From: Zeus faber
Taxonomy: Eukaryota; Chordata; Actinopteri; Zeiformes; Zeidae
NCBI GenBank assembly: GCA_960531495.1
Contig: OY482855.1
Location: 1,054,001-1,118,000, forward strand
Direction of reading: 5' to 3'
Length of the DNA: 64,000 nt
The notes below the pieces were generated by a model that did not search any database, had not been told where the DNA came from, and saw only the letters and a list, made by a program, of their open reading frames with translations. A program made the translations under genes and the position numbers. Every line of letters starts with the position of its first letter. Positions within the stretch are counted from its first letter, which is position 1. Below, piece after piece: positions 21,931-32,639 of the stretch.

Positions 21931-23580
21931 CTATGGGGAGAGGTCTCGCATGGACATTAATGCTAGGGGTAGGGCATCTACCCACGTTAGTTTAGTCGTT
22001 TTTGTGATGTTCTGTAGAGACATACTGAGTTGCTGTTTTGTCTCTATCAGCACCTTGGCCATTTTTTCTTTCAACGTCTGGTTTGCACTTTCAACTAGGC
22101 CTTTTGACTGGGGGTGATAGACTGAACCAGATCTATGGGAGATACCTAATGCCTGTTCTACCTGGCTGAGTTTTTTATCGCTGGTAAAATAAGATCCATT
22201 GTCCGAGCAGATAACTGTGGGGTAACCCCACCGAGGAATGCGTTTTTTCCATAACCATTTAATCACAGATACTGCATCCTCTCTTTTGCAAGGGACTGCT
22301 TCTACCCATTTGGAGAATCGATCTACCATCACGAGTAGGTATCTGTACCCTTGTACTCTGTTGTCCCTGCCCATGCCGGTGTAATCTATGCATATTTCTC
22401 TGAAGGGGTAGGGGGGCACTGAGAATGTTCCCAAAGGTCTTTGGTAGACTGTCTTCTTATTTAGCTCGTGACAGACGACGCATTCTGCAATATGGTTGGC
22501 CACCATTTCCTCCAGGTAGGGATGCCACCAGTCCTGTTTGAGCCTGTTGGTGGTTCTTTTGGGTCCTTCATGAGTCTGTCCATGTGCATCCTTGATGAGG
22601 TAGACCAGGAGTGCGGCTGGTGCTACTGGGCGCCCATCGTGGCTTCTCCATAGGCCGCTGGTGCATGTGGCTCCTTTCTTCTGCCACTGCGAGTGTTCGT
22701 TCCATTTCGCTTCTTTCTGCACTTCTTTCAGATGTTCCTCTGACAAATTGAGGGCGTTGTCTTCAGTAAATACAATCATCATTGCTGCGCTTTCTTTTAG
22801 GTTCCCTCCTGCTTCTTTTGCTGCTGTGTCGGCTGCGTTTGAATTTCCTTTGGAGTGTCCTTTGCATTTGATGATCTGGATTTTTCGGGGGAGATGTATA
22901 GCTTCCAGGAGGGCGAGTATGAGGTCTTTGTGTTTTACCGGGGCTCCTGCTGACGTTTGGAGTCCTCTTTTCATCCATATGGCTACATCCACGTGAGCTG
23001 CAGCGTGTGCGTATGCTGAGTCGGTGAATATGTTTGCATTTTTGTTTTTTGAGATTTTTAATGCTTTCACCGAGGCGTCGAGTTCTGCTTTTTGTGCTGA
23101 TGCTGGTTGTTCTATCATCCCACTTCTTAGGGTGACGTGGTGTCCATTAATTTGTTGAATGGCTGCGTATGATGCTCTATTTCCCTCTTCTTCTTTGAAA
23201 CAACAACCATCTATAAACAGGACAATTTCTGCATCGGGGTCAGATGTTCCATCCAAGTCTGTGCGGCCCTTTGCTTCCAGTTTCATGAGCTGTACGCAGT
23301 CATGGGTGCCATCTGCATACTGTAGTCCGCCGGCCAAGTTGATTCCATCAGCTGTGTACAAGACATTGTCTCTTTCCAGGGTGACATGCAAGCGCATCTT
23401 GTGTTTTGGTGTGGTAAAGGTGAAATCCGTTTGATCGAGGTAGGATTTGACTCCATGTGTGGTATGCACGATGGTGGGGTGGTAGAAAGTAATGTGGTCG
23501 GTTCTCGTAGGGCGTGTGCGATGGCAGCCGTGTGTCGTCCACATCCGGAGAGTCCATGTTCCACTGTGTCGAGTTTGCAA
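21931..23580 (-). pseudogene. ERV RNase H and integrase core
   Basis: A long surviving frame of about 549 codons. RNase H shows its acidic set: D in VLFIDGCC, E in QKAELDA, D in FTDSAYA, and D in the [10 protein letters not shown] region. Integrase follows with an HHCC zinc region (H-x3-H near [14 protein letters not shown] near AECVVCHE), then D in CIDYTGM, D in ICSDNGSYF and E in [11 protein letters not shown], the DD35E layout. These catalytic residues are all present, although the gene as a whole is broken on both sides. The first roughly 80 codons overlap RT-connection sequence in another frame. Confidence 0.9.
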
Positions 23581-23599
23581 CTGTGGTGAGCCAGGATCG

Positions 23600-24805
23600 C
23601 GCGCTCACCGTGTCGAGGCTGCCAGAGCACAGCTTGACAATTCCGTGCTTTTCAGTAACGTCCAAATGGAACGAGGAAGAGATGTCTGGGGTGCATAGGT
23701 GTTCGGCCTTCCCCATGAGTTGTTTCAATCTTATGAACGCTTCCTCCGCACTTGTGGTCCAGTTGAGTGGTGCCTTGACGTTCCGATGGCCAGCTTCCGC
23801 AATGGGTTCGCGTGGGGGAACAGTGTGGTCCACATAATCAGCTATGTGGTGTCTGCTATAGCCAGTGAGTCCCAGGAATGCTAGCATTTGCTGCACGGTG
23901 GTGGGTTTAGGGTACTGGAGCATTCTCTGTTGTCTTTCCGGGTTGATGTATCTCTTATCTCCCGTGATCCTTTTTCCCAGGAATACCACTTCTGTGCGGC
24001 AGACCTGTGCTTTTTCCTTCCTGATTTTGTAGCCACATTTTGCGATGCGCCGTAGCAGGGATTTGTTGGCCGTGAGGCAATTTTCTACTGTGGTGATGTC
24101 CATGAGGATGTCGTCGACATACTGGATGAGTAGGAGTTCCTTGAGATCTGCCTTCAGGCAGGCGTTGAATATGGTTGGCGTGCATGTGAATCCTCGTAGC
24201 ATTCTTGTGTAGGTCTAAGAGCATTTTTTAAATGTGAATGCAAACATATCTTGACTTTCTTTGGCCAAGGGGAGGCAAAAAAATGCGTTGGCCAGGTCGA
24301 TGACGGTGAAAAATTGATGACTCGGGGAGCCTGCATGCAGGGCGACATGGGGGTTGGGCACTTTTTCAGTAATGGGTTGGACCACCTGGTTGATACGTCG
24401 CAGATCGTGGACCAGGCGCCATGAGTGTCCTCCAGCCTTGGGTACTGGTAGAATTTGTGTGTTCCACGGTGAATCCGCTGGTCGTAGAACTCCTGCTTGT
24501 AAGAGGCCTTCAATGGTGGAGGCTATTCGAGCAGCTGCCTCGGGCTTGACCTTGTACTGACCTTGCCAAATGGGCACAGCGTGGGCTTTCACTTTGATGT
24601 GTATATTGTGGTGTGGTGTGCAGCCAACGTGATAGGGGCCGGTGGTCCAGAGGGTTGGCGGTAGTTGGGCGAACATTTCTGCTGCCAGGGGGTGTTCTTC
24701 GATGCTTCCTTGATAAGTTCTTTCCAGGACATTTCTTTCATATATGCCTTGTTCGTAGCTGTTGTGTCCTATTCTCCAAACCGATTTGTCTGGCGTGTGT
24801 TGCAA
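23600..24805 (-). pseudogene. ERV reverse transcriptase
   Basis: The fingers/palm part (24215-24805) has LPVPKAGGHSWRLVHDLRRI and the first catalytic Asp in VIDLANAFF. A TAG at 24215-24217 interrupts it. The same frame then continues with the YVDD box (LLLIQYVDDILM) at about 24115, and FLGKRI and AFLGLTGYSR downstream. The reading frame is lost again near 23640, before RNase H. YVDD plus LANAFF is typical of gamma/epsilon-type retroviruses. The breaks make it inactive. Confidence 0.9.
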
Positions 24806-25625
24806 CAGGGGGTTCGTTGTGGGGACCCAGGTGGGTTGGCGAGGGCTCTTTTGACCATGGGGCCCAATTGTTTGGCTGCATGGTTGGCTTCTACGGCTAG
24901 GGTCACATGTGGAACTGCGGTGTCGTGAAGTAGATACCAGGATTGTTGGTCTGGTGTCAGGCGGACCGCTGCTGCAACTCCTTCGTGGCCCAGATAGAAG
25001 TCTGTTGTCTGGAGTCGTTCTTGTCGTCCCTCCTTTTTCGCTTCCCAGCCTTCGTCATAGATGTCATCACGGTGGCGTGTGAAACAGAGAGTGCAGTGTA
25101 CGGGTCCAGCATCGACTTTTTCCAGAGTTGGTAGGTTTACAAAATGCCACCAGCCGGTGAGTGTGGGGTCGGGGGTGGTATCAGGAGTTCCACCTAAGAC
25201 GAGTATACGTTCGAGGGGTATTAGCTCTTCTTTTGGCTCAGAGAAACTAACTTCCAGACCGTGGAGGTTACATATCACAGATGCCCCTGTTCTTCGGAGA
25301 AGGTCCCTTCCCATTAGGTTGGTGGGGCAGCTTGGTGAGTAGAGGTATTGGTGTCTGACTTTGTGAGGACCTATCTTGGTAGGGAGGGGTGCGGTGAAGG
25401 GTTGGACTTGTGTCGTCCCAGAGAATCCAACAGTCCGTAATTTCCGAGTGGATAGTTGTATGTAGTACGTAGTATGTTGGCGGCCAGGTTCTTCAAGCAA
25501 GACACGTGACAGTGACAGTGACAGTAATTCCTTGGATTGACAGTGATTCCTTGGATTGTACATGGCACTACTGGTTCGGCATTTATTTTTGTCTGTACCA
25601 CCACTTCCATGTCCCCTGGGCGCCT
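24800..25625 (-). pseudogene. ERV protease with lost active site, and RT lead-in
   Basis: The frame following the gag amber stop starts GDMEVVVQTKINAEPVV and goes through TIQGI, where the protease active site DTGA/DSGA should follow. Instead the sequence runs into a Cys/His-rich low-complexity run made by short tandem repeats (25500-25560) and the frame changes. The next frame has the later protease region (TVGFSGTTQ, then LYSPSCPTNLMGRDLLRRTG), then spacer up to a frameshift near 24800. The flap and C-terminal portion are preserved, but no Asp-Ser/Thr-Gly triplet can be read. Confidence 0.8.
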
Positions 25626-25628
25626 CTA
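25626..25628 (-). promoter_or_regulatory. Amber stop between gag and pol
   Basis: On the minus strand the nucleocapsid frame ends in TAG and the same frame continues straight into protease sequence. This is the arrangement of retroviruses such as murine leukaemia virus that make Gag-Pol by stop-codon read-through. Whether a downstream pseudoknot exists was not tested. Confidence 0.7.
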
Positions 25629-26243
25629 TGCTCCATGCCATGGCGGGGTGTCCATGCGGGGTCCTCCCTTTCCTCTCGAGGAAGCTCCTCTTCCTCTCTG
25701 AGGGGGGCGGTAGGATCCTCTATATAATTGCTGGGGTTGTTGGTTCTGGGGGCATTCCCTTGCCCAGTGGTCACTTTGGCCACAGATGAAACATCCTGTA
25801 GTTTTCTCGGGTCCTCCCCATCCTCTAGAGGATTGGAATTGTCCTCTCCCTCTCAGTTGCTGCCATTGGGGGGGGCCTTGGGGGTATGAGGGTGCGGGGG
25901 CCCCTGGATACTGCCGCTGGGGATATTCATAGGGAGTCCAGGCCTGCTGCCATTGGGGTAGGTGCTGGGCTGGTGGGTAGGCGGGGGTTACAGTTAGGGG
26001 CTGTGGTCCTGTCCATTGTAGTGGCGCGGTTTGGGGCGGGGCCTGTGCTTCAGGGGTGGTGACTACTGCTTGCACAGTTGCTTTCTTCTTTTTGTCCGTA
26101 TTGACTTCATCTTCCAGTTTTTTTACCTGCATTTTTAGTAGTCTGGTTTGTATGGAATCTTTCTCCAGGAATTCGTCTTCTTGCTTTTTGATGTGTCTTT
26201 CCAGGTGATGGATGAGATGGCTCTCCCACTGTCTCTCGGTCAT
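25629..26243 (-). pseudogene. ERV gag C-terminus: nucleocapsid
   Basis: This is the Gag 3' portion. A charged coiled-coil-like start (HHLERHIKKQEDEFLEK) leads to a Pro/Gln/Tyr-rich linker and one CCHC zinc knuckle, CFICGQSDHWARECP, followed by an Arg/Gly-rich tail. One knuckle with a basic tail is the gamma/epsilon-type nucleocapsid. The frame differs from the capsid segment by a shift near 26240-26390. Confidence 0.85.
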
Positions 26244-26389
26244 GTCTGACAGTCAAACTGTGTCTGCGAGCTACAGCCTGACATCTCCTGGGAGGCCATT
26301 TTGGCATTTGGCATCTGCATGTACATGGGGAGACCCACTAGGCAGGGGTCATGACGTTCTACAGTGCTATCACTCCAGAGCTCCTTTGC

Positions 26390-27253
26390 TCATGTGAGAT
26401 AGGCGTGTGGTTCTTCCCCATTTTTAAATCTCAGGCCTGCCAGGGCCACTGTGTTGCGTCTGGTCGGCCAGGTTTCTCTCATGGCTGTCCATATGTCATT
26501 CCGCATGTGGTCGAATGGGTGCTCGTGTGCCATGGTGAGGGTTCTAACTTCTCTTTCCAGGGAGGTCAGGGTGATGTTTCCTGCTGTGGCGCGGAGAATG
26601 GCTCGCACATCTCTTAGGGCTAGTGTGTCAGCCGCTGTGTGGTTTTCGAAGATTCGGATCCATGCTGCAGCTCCTTTGTCCAACGCTGATAGGTTGCCTT
26701 TGAGGGCCTGCATGTCGCGGTGGTACCAGGGAACAAATGTTTCTCTTTTGGCGGACTGCTTTTGTTCCTCCTCTCGTTGTCTAATTTTCGAGCGGGTAAC
26801 TATCCCTATTGCTGACGATCTTCTGGCCTGGCTTTTGGATGATGCTATAAGGGTTCCTTTTCTTCTGTTGTCGTTTGTGTACTCTCCCCGGGAGCTGCCA
26901 CTGTTTTTGAATGACCACTTTTTTGTCTTAGTCTCGTGGTCTGACATGGGTTCTTCTTCCCAGGAGCGGAGGGGGGTGGGGTGTCTTTGTTTTGTTTTCT
27001 TAAAGGTGTATTTGGGGACTACAGGGGTAGGTGAAGGTGTGGGCTGGCTTCGGGTCTTTTGTTTTTCTTTGGGTTGTTGTTTGGCTGTAGCGTCTGCAGG
27101 AGGTGCTATGAGATGAACATGGGTTGTGTTGGCATCCTCTGGTAGTGGGCCACATTGTCCAGTCAGTGTGACAGTTGCGTGGCTAACCCTTGTGGTACAT
27201 TTCTTTTTCCTTTCTTGATGTCTTTTTGTGGTTTGTAGGACTGGCAAGTGCAT
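26390..27253 (-). pseudogene. ERV gag capsid region
   Basis: The minus-strand frame of 287 codons has a basic, Ser/Pro-rich first half. The capsid-like second half has FVPWYHRDMQALKGNLSALD, LRDVRAILRATAGNITLTSL and PTRRNTVALAGLRFKNGEEP. The order matches Gag between the proline-rich region and nucleocapsid. Frame changes occur at both ends (about 27190-27250 and 26240-26390). Confidence 0.75.
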
Positions 27254-28064
27254 TCGTCGTCCTCTGTATTAGAGGAGAGAAACTCTTTGTGTCTGTTTGA
27301 TCGTTAGGGGGCGATGTCTGATCATTGTCCTTGTTCTCACTGTCAGATGGCTTTGGGGAGGGCTGTACTCGGAAATGGATTTGGATCGGGCCTTCCATTA
27401 CTAATACGGGTGCTTGTATTTCTGGCGGGGGTGGGGTGGCTATTTTCTGGTTGCTCAGCACAGGGGGCGCTGTTGCTTCAGGTGTGTGCTCGGTCTTAGG
27501 GTTGTACAGAGAGGGGGGGTGCCGATGTGTTTCTTCATCGGCCAGCAGGGAGGGGTAGAGGGATGGGGTGGTTTGTGGTTGGAGTGGGGTGTGACCTTGG
27601 GGGATGGGTTCGGGGAGGGGTGGTAACTTGTCTTCTTGTGGGGGGTAGGGTTCCTTCTGGGCTTCTACCACTGCCTTGGTTGCGGCATTTCTGATTTTAT
27701 TGCGACGTTCGACAATCATTTCCACTCTAATCCATGCCGTCATTATGTGCTGAACCAGCGCCCATTGTGCACGCTGCTTGTTTAACTTGCGCTTTCAAGC
27801 CCCCATTAATCCAGGGTTGTTTTTTGCATCCACTCCTGCTTCAGCCAGCAGTCTTTTTTCTTCCTCTATCACCTTGGTGCGGTTTTCTGCTGTCGGGGTA
27901 GTGTCTTTCGACCACCACCCTGCTTTGATCCATTTTTGTTCATATTTATGGAATTTCCAAGTTTCTCAAGCATGGAACTTTGGCTCTGTTCTGTTCTTGA
28001 GCTCAGCTACAGCTTCAATACGAATCTCACTGGTGCCGGGTCTGGGGGATGGGGTCTTTTCCAT
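27183..28064 (-). pseudogene. ERV gag N-terminus: matrix and proline-rich region
   Basis: The best start is the ATG whose first base is 28064 (MEKTPSPRPGTSEIRIEAVA). The frame runs with two internal stops (around 27976 and 27795) through a charged helical segment (WIKAGWWSKDTTPTAENRTK) into a long Pro-rich region ending near 27183. No myristoylation Gly follows the Met. The start is supported by frame continuity with the rest of gag, but the region is degraded. Confidence 0.7.
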
Positions 28065-28257
28065 TATGTTTTTGAATGGCAGGAGAACAAAAGACATGGG
28101 AAGAAGTGGGAGGGGGAAACCTCAAATGTTCGGATCTCAATGTGTTTCTGGTGCAGCTACGCCACTAGTGGTCTTTTAGGTTATTACAGGTCAACTTTTT
28201 TTTTTATTTGTATTTTTTTTTTATATATTGCCCTTTTATCTAGGGCAATTTGAGGAG

Positions 28258-28450
28258 GTTGTTCATACACATACACACACAAAACCTCTAGCACACATGC
28301 ACAGACTCTATCAAACACACACTCTCTTAAACACAAAGACTGTCTCAAACACACACACGCCCGCGGTCTCTCTCACATTCACACACACGCATGGTACCTC
28401 TCTTTCCACACACACAAGGTACCTCGTTGCGCACACTCTCACTCACACAG
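28258..28450. repeat. CA-rich degenerate microsatellite
   Basis: Imperfect CACA runs interspersed with CTCT and AAACAC variants, inside the retroviral leader. Confidence 0.85.
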
Positions 28451-28630
28451 CCGGCAATACAATTTTACGCTAAGTCACGTGAATTGGGCCTTTAACCCTT
28501 TAATATTTGGTTTCTCTAAGAACCGGGCCTTTAACCCCTAAATGCTTGGCTTCCTTTTTACTTTAAAAATGATTCCGGGCCTTTCACCCTTAAATGAAAT
28601 TACCGACTATCGACTACCCTTCTGAAGGCT

Positions 28631-28823
28631 GAGTTTAACATTTTTCATCGCCAGACATCACTTAGTTTAGGCATTTCGGAGGTCTTTTCAACAACCGGGC
28701 CTAAACGGGATTCGGAATTACTTCACGAGTTAAACATTGTTCATCACCAAAACGTCGCTCAGTTTAGGCATACTGGATGTATTCTCTACACACGGGCCCA
28801 AACGTTACGTGGAATTACTACGC
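28631..28823. repeat. Two tandem units of about 96 bases in the ERV leader
   Basis: Unit 1 (28631-28726) and unit 2 (28727-28823) share GAGTTWAACATTKTTCATC, CAGTTTAGGCAT-type and CGGGCCYAAACG motifs and a GGAATTACT.CGC-type end, with moderate divergence. Confidence 0.7.
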
Positions 28824-28992
28824 AATTTAAACACACAGCCGCTTCGAAGGGGGGTTTCCTAACCCGTTCCCTTAACTTACCTTACTACCGTTCTCATCAA
28901 ACAATCCAATTTCTCCTCTCCACAATATTTAACAATTATTATTGTTAAATAATGGGGATGGGGATGGGGATGGTAGCTCAGGGCATGGGGAT

Positions 28993-29208
28993 GGGGATGG
29001 TAGCTCAGGCGGTAGAGCTGGTGGTCTAGTGATCTAAAGGTTGCTGGTTCAATCCCAGGCTCCTCCTGCTAGCATGCTGTAGTGTCCTTGAGCAAGACAC
29101 TTAACCCCTAATTGCTCCTGATGGCTGCGTCCGTCGGTGTTTGAACAATTGTAAGTCGCTTTGGATAAAAGCGTCTGCTAAATGACTAATTTTTTTTTTT
29201 TTTTTTTA
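28993..29208 (+). mobile_element. tRNA-derived SINE (V-SINE-like)
   Basis: The tRNA-like head has box A TAGCTCAGGCGGTAGAGC and box B GGTTCAATCCC, the internal RNA polymerase III promoter. A middle part with TGTCCTTGAGCAAGACACTT and the conserved 3' segment GTAAGTCGCTTTGGATAAAA follow, ending in a run of about 18 T. The layout matches the V-SINE superfamily of fish. The first 20-30 bases are duplicated just upstream (28950-28992). It sits within the leader of the endogenous retrovirus, so it inserted later than the virus. Confidence 0.85.
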
Positions 29209-29412
29209 ATTATTCATGCATCATTCAACAATACATCCCCAAAACCACAAAGTTGTTCGTCCAGCCTTAAACAGTACAACACTTCCACCTAAAATATTCC
29301 TATCTAATCTATGCAGACTTCATGAAATGGCTCTGCTCACCTTTTAGCGGGTACCCATGGAAGTATCGCAACCGTTCAGGCTTTCGGAACTCCTCTGCAG
29401 TCTTGTAATGGG

Positions 29413-29430
29413 ATCACGTCGGGGTCACCA
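29413..29430 (-). promoter_or_regulatory. ERV primer-binding site, tRNA-Trp
   Basis: The minus strand reads TGGTGACCCCGACGTGAT, complementary over 18 bases to the 3' end of tRNA-Trp including CCA. It is the same primer site used by avian leukosis viruses. It sits 3 bases inside the LTR edge at 29434. Confidence 0.85.
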
Positions 29431-29433
29431 ATT

Positions 29434-29790
29434 TGTTGTGTTCAAAATTTCCAAATCCGGAATGATGGGATGAAACTGGAACTTTGAGCTACGGAGAGTT
29501 TATAGGACGGTTTGAGAATCTACCAAAAAATAAAAAACGTTTTACGTCGACGTGGTTAGTCCTAAGCTGCGTGTCTCATCTAGCATACATTTCACCAAGG
29601 AGTCTGCAGAAACTTTGTTTCCTCGTCACTTTGTTACAAACGACAGACCCCCCTTTGCGAGGCGGTCCCGCCTTTGTTATTTCCCATCTCCCGAGTATCT
29701 AGTTTCAGACTCCCCGCTGTGTGTGCGCCAGATTAACCGTTTCAGTGCCGGTTTCTAACTGGTTGCGTAGTTACACCCAGTGTCTTTAGA
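29434..29790 (-). mobile_element. ERV 5' LTR, outer edge uncertain
   Basis: On the minus strand the LTR ends ...CACAACA three bases before the primer-binding site. Candidate outer ends with TGT on the minus strand lie at about 29773 and 29792, giving roughly 340-360 bases. A CTATAAA box lies near 29498-29504 on the minus strand. No second copy was found left of env, so the 3' LTR is either absent, too diverged to see by eye, or outside the env-like scraps. Confidence 0.5.
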
Positions 29791-29794
29791 CATG

Positions 29795-30040
29795 TTTTAA
29801 TTTTGGCTCTGACTGATCAATAAAACTGTATTTCATAATTACCCACTATATGAATGATAGTAATGTACATGAATAAATTTATGTAATGTATACTGTAGTA
29901 TACACACATATAGTTTTGCTATCGAGGATTAGTTCAATCTGTAATGTTATAGTTATAGTAGTATAGTTATATGTAGTACGTAATAGTTATAGTATATGTA
30001 TATATATATATATATTTTTTTTTTTTCTCACAAAACCCAA
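29795..30040. other. AT-rich sequence with (TA)n and poly-T
   Basis: TATAGTTATAG-type low-complexity sequence (about 29945-30000), a TA run near 30000-30015 and a T run up to about 30027. No gene. Confidence 0.7.
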
Positions 30041-30715
30041 CAGGAAGTCGGCCATTTTTAATTTTCCTGACTTTTTAGTCATATTTATGTTTTGTACTTT
30101 AGCGAAACTCCTCCTTGGCGATTTATCGGATCGGCTTCAAACTTGACGAGTGTCTACAAGACACCTTCACAGCTTAACATTATCAAAATATATATATTTT
30201 TTGGCACACGGTGTGGGCGTGGCAACACGTTCAATTTCATGTTCCAAAAGAGACTTGGAAATTCACGAAACTTTGTGCACTCGTCAGTCCCAGTGTGGCA
30301 ATTGATATTCTATGGGTTCCGTGCTTGGGCATGGCAAAATGACCGGACACGCCCTGTTGAAAATATCAAAACATCAAACCTATTCACTTTTTAACATGAA
30401 ATCGGGTATATTAATGTAACATCACTAGACTCAAAAAAAATTATATTGCCGCCATGACCGACACCCAACCAACAGGAAGGTGGCCATATTGGATTTAATG
30501 TGCGCAAACTCCTAGGGGATTCATCAGATCGACTTCAAAGTTCGCGAGTGTCTACAAGACACTTTGGGGATTAAATTTATTAAAACATTGGGTTTTCGTC
30601 ACACAATGTGGGCATGGCACTGTGTTGAATTGAAGTGTTAACCTGACTTTTGGGGCCTTAAGAAACTCGAAAAATCACAAAACTTTACACACTCAAGATC
30701 AAACCTATTCACTTT
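30041..30715 (+). repeat. Second copy of the GTGTCTACAAGACAC repeat family
   Basis: This begins with an AACAGGAAGTCGGCCAT phrase also present inverted at about 19925, then the 'cgatttatcggatcg' and GTGTCTACAAGACAC core at 30150, GTGTGGGCGTGGCAACACG, and CAGTCCCAGTGTGGCAATTG. A second diverged unit starts near 30510. It lies in one orientation here, unlike the inverted pair at 19545-20775. Confidence 0.75.
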
Positions 30716-30716
30716 T

Positions 30717-31007
30717 TTAGTATCTCCTCCGAGATCTGCATAGAATTCCGGCAGGTTTTCCTCTTGTCTTTCTCCTCCGTCGGCGTATTGGTAAACACAG
30801 TGGCGGCAGGACAAAGAGATCTTAGTACGTACTCCGGTAAGTTGCGAAAAAGTCCGTATGAGGTGTCGAACAGACGTCCAGGAGTGCTTGTCGTTCATAT
30901 TGTAATAGCGACAGTGCACTGCATGCAAAAATAAGAACAATACAAATAGTAATAAACACAAAACTAAGAGTTGAATGCAGAGCCGGTGTGTCCATACTAC
31001 GGCGCAC
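30717..31007 (-). pseudogene. Unidentified ORF 5' remnant with hydrophobic leader
   Basis: On the minus strand an ATG at 31007 begins MRRSMDTPALHST followed by a strongly hydrophobic segment (FVFITICIVLIFACSALSLL) and YERQALLDV. The reading then breaks and continues in another frame (SWTSVRHLIRTFSQL). The hydrophobic stretch could be a signal peptide or one membrane helix. The YxRQxLLDI-like motif occurs near the start of many teleost repeat-derived ORFs in my experience, but I cannot name the family. Confidence 0.3.
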
Positions 31008-31019
31008 CCGGAAGTTAGT

Positions 31020-31887
31020 CCGGGTTAACTCATAAGTTAGCTAGCTTCCTCTGCTGAACCAATATTTTACTAAAATGACTTTTACAACTCTCTTTGCTCC
31101 AACTTCCATCCTTAACAAAGAATCCCAAATGCATCATTTGCTAACTTTCCCACTTTCATTGTCTTTCACATCAACTTCCATAATCATTTCAGCCTGTCAA
31201 CTAACTTTACAGCTCTCTCGCCTTGTTATATTTTTTTCAAATAAATTTAAAGCCTTACAGTATCCTTTCCAGAAATCCTACCAGATATTTAGATTATAAC
31301 GCTACTTTTAAACCAAGGACTCATGTGGGAAACTAGTTTGACATGTTGTGTACAACACACATACTATGCTTACTGTATCTCACATTTATACATTTGCTTG
31401 TTTTTAATCGCGATTTTCATCAGCCTTGTAGCTAAACATACCCCGAGACACTGATAAAATGTCTCCGAACTCATCTCATCCATACGTGCTCCAGAGTGAT
31501 CCATCGGCCAGGCGGTCACACGCCTCAAACACCATTTCAATCACCCAAGGATTCATTCATTCAACGCTTTTGCTAGGATGGGTCAAGAATAATCTATAAT
31601 AATCATGTATTTAATAATGTCGATTTTATTATTGGATAACATAAAGCAAATAAACAGACAAAAACCACGATTCTCTTGATCAATGCAAAATTGGCTACTT
31701 CATAAGTAAGGCATACATTTTTAATGTACAACACATCTCTGAGTACTTAAAAAAGCCCTCTATATAATACATTTCTCTTTATTCTTCTTCATAATATTGT
31801 TCTTATACTGTAGCTAACCAATAATAAATGAAATACTTTTTACCATTAATGCAACTTCTGGTGCTCCTTCGTTTTGCTGATGGCCTT
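31020..31887. other. Unassigned AT-rich sequence
   Basis: No coding region, terminus or RNA gene could be recognised. Confidence 0.5.
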
Positions 31888-32105
31888 CTAGTCTGGATCA
31901 TACGTTGTGAGGTTAAGCTTAATGCAGGCGTTGAGGCTTCCATCAGTTAAACTTAAGCGTAGGATGGTCTTAATGTTTCTCAGATGCGAGAAAGACTGCT
32001 CACATGCATTTGTAAAGCCAAACATGGTCAATACAGCATTACTCACACGCTGCATTGTGTGCTGTGTGACGGGACGCTCGTTCCAAGTTTTAAGAATCAG
32101 CTGGT
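31888..32105 (-). pseudogene. hAT transposase C-terminal (dimerisation) fragment
   Basis: The minus-strand frame of about 70 codons contains VLTMFGFTNACEQSFSHLRN, IKTILR, LTDGSLNACIKL, and a TAG at 31888-31890. The spacing of MFG...CE..FS...IKT..R..LTD matches the C-terminal dimerisation domain of hAT transposases and related domesticated proteins (ZBED and GTF2IRD2 type). The upstream part is cut at 32106 by a LINE 3'-end fragment. The DDE core and BED finger are not recognisable. A hAT-like terminus 650 bases upstream on the same strand fits one decayed element. Confidence 0.75.
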
Positions 32106-32157
32106 CTTCAGTTTCAAGTTCAAGTTCAAGTTCAAGAGATTATTTGTCACATACATA
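32106..32157. mobile_element. LINE 3'-end fragment with (TTCAAG)n tail
   Basis: The tandem TTCAAG tail followed by GATTATTTGTCACATACATA resembles the terminus of the L2-type LINE at 42968, which reads ATTCAAGATTCAAGATT followed by TTTTATTTGTCACATACATA. It is a very short 5'-truncated insertion of that type, minus-oriented. Confidence 0.5.
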
Positions 32158-32639
32158 TTGAAGTTTTTTCGACTTCTGTCCACTTTTGTTCAGCTGATTG
32201 GTCCGACTCGAGGCAGGGAGTTTTCTTAATGTTTGTCTGTCTTACAGAGGGGATCGGCGCATGGGCTCGTAAGCAGTCCAGCAGTGGAACGCCATTCCTC
32301 CTGCTCCCAAGAGGATCATTATTATCCACAATTATTATAATGATCCTCAGTGATACATATAATTGTGGCCTGCGTGCCGCAAGTTGAAATGAACAGTAAA
32401 ACTTTCGCCATGTCGGCGCACCACAGCCATCTCCTTCCCTAAGCCCTTACCTGTGGGCAGAGACTTCCACAAGTTGCGCCTGAGCAGAGACCCGGTAGGG
32501 GCAGGGCGCCGAGTAAATGGCGCCCCGGAGTCTTTATGTTGTCCGCAGCCGGTGCTTGACTACTTTGTCCGCCACATTTATATTTTGAATTTTATTTTCA
32601 AGTTGTAATTTCTCTTACCTGTTTTACTTTAAAATGACA

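Larger units (their letters stand above)
28065..29412 (-). other. ERV untranslated leader
   Basis: About 1.35 kb between primer-binding site and gag. It contains an inserted SINE (28993-29208), a CA-rich degenerate microsatellite (about 28258-28450), three GGGCCTTTAACCC-type motifs (28489-28600) and a tandem pair of about 96-base units (28631-28823). No open frame was assigned. Confidence 0.6.

Noticed and set aside
22661..22996. Plus-strand frames of 100 codons or more over the retrovirus
   Set aside because: They lie opposite RNase H and integrase, whose catalytic motifs are clear on the minus strand.
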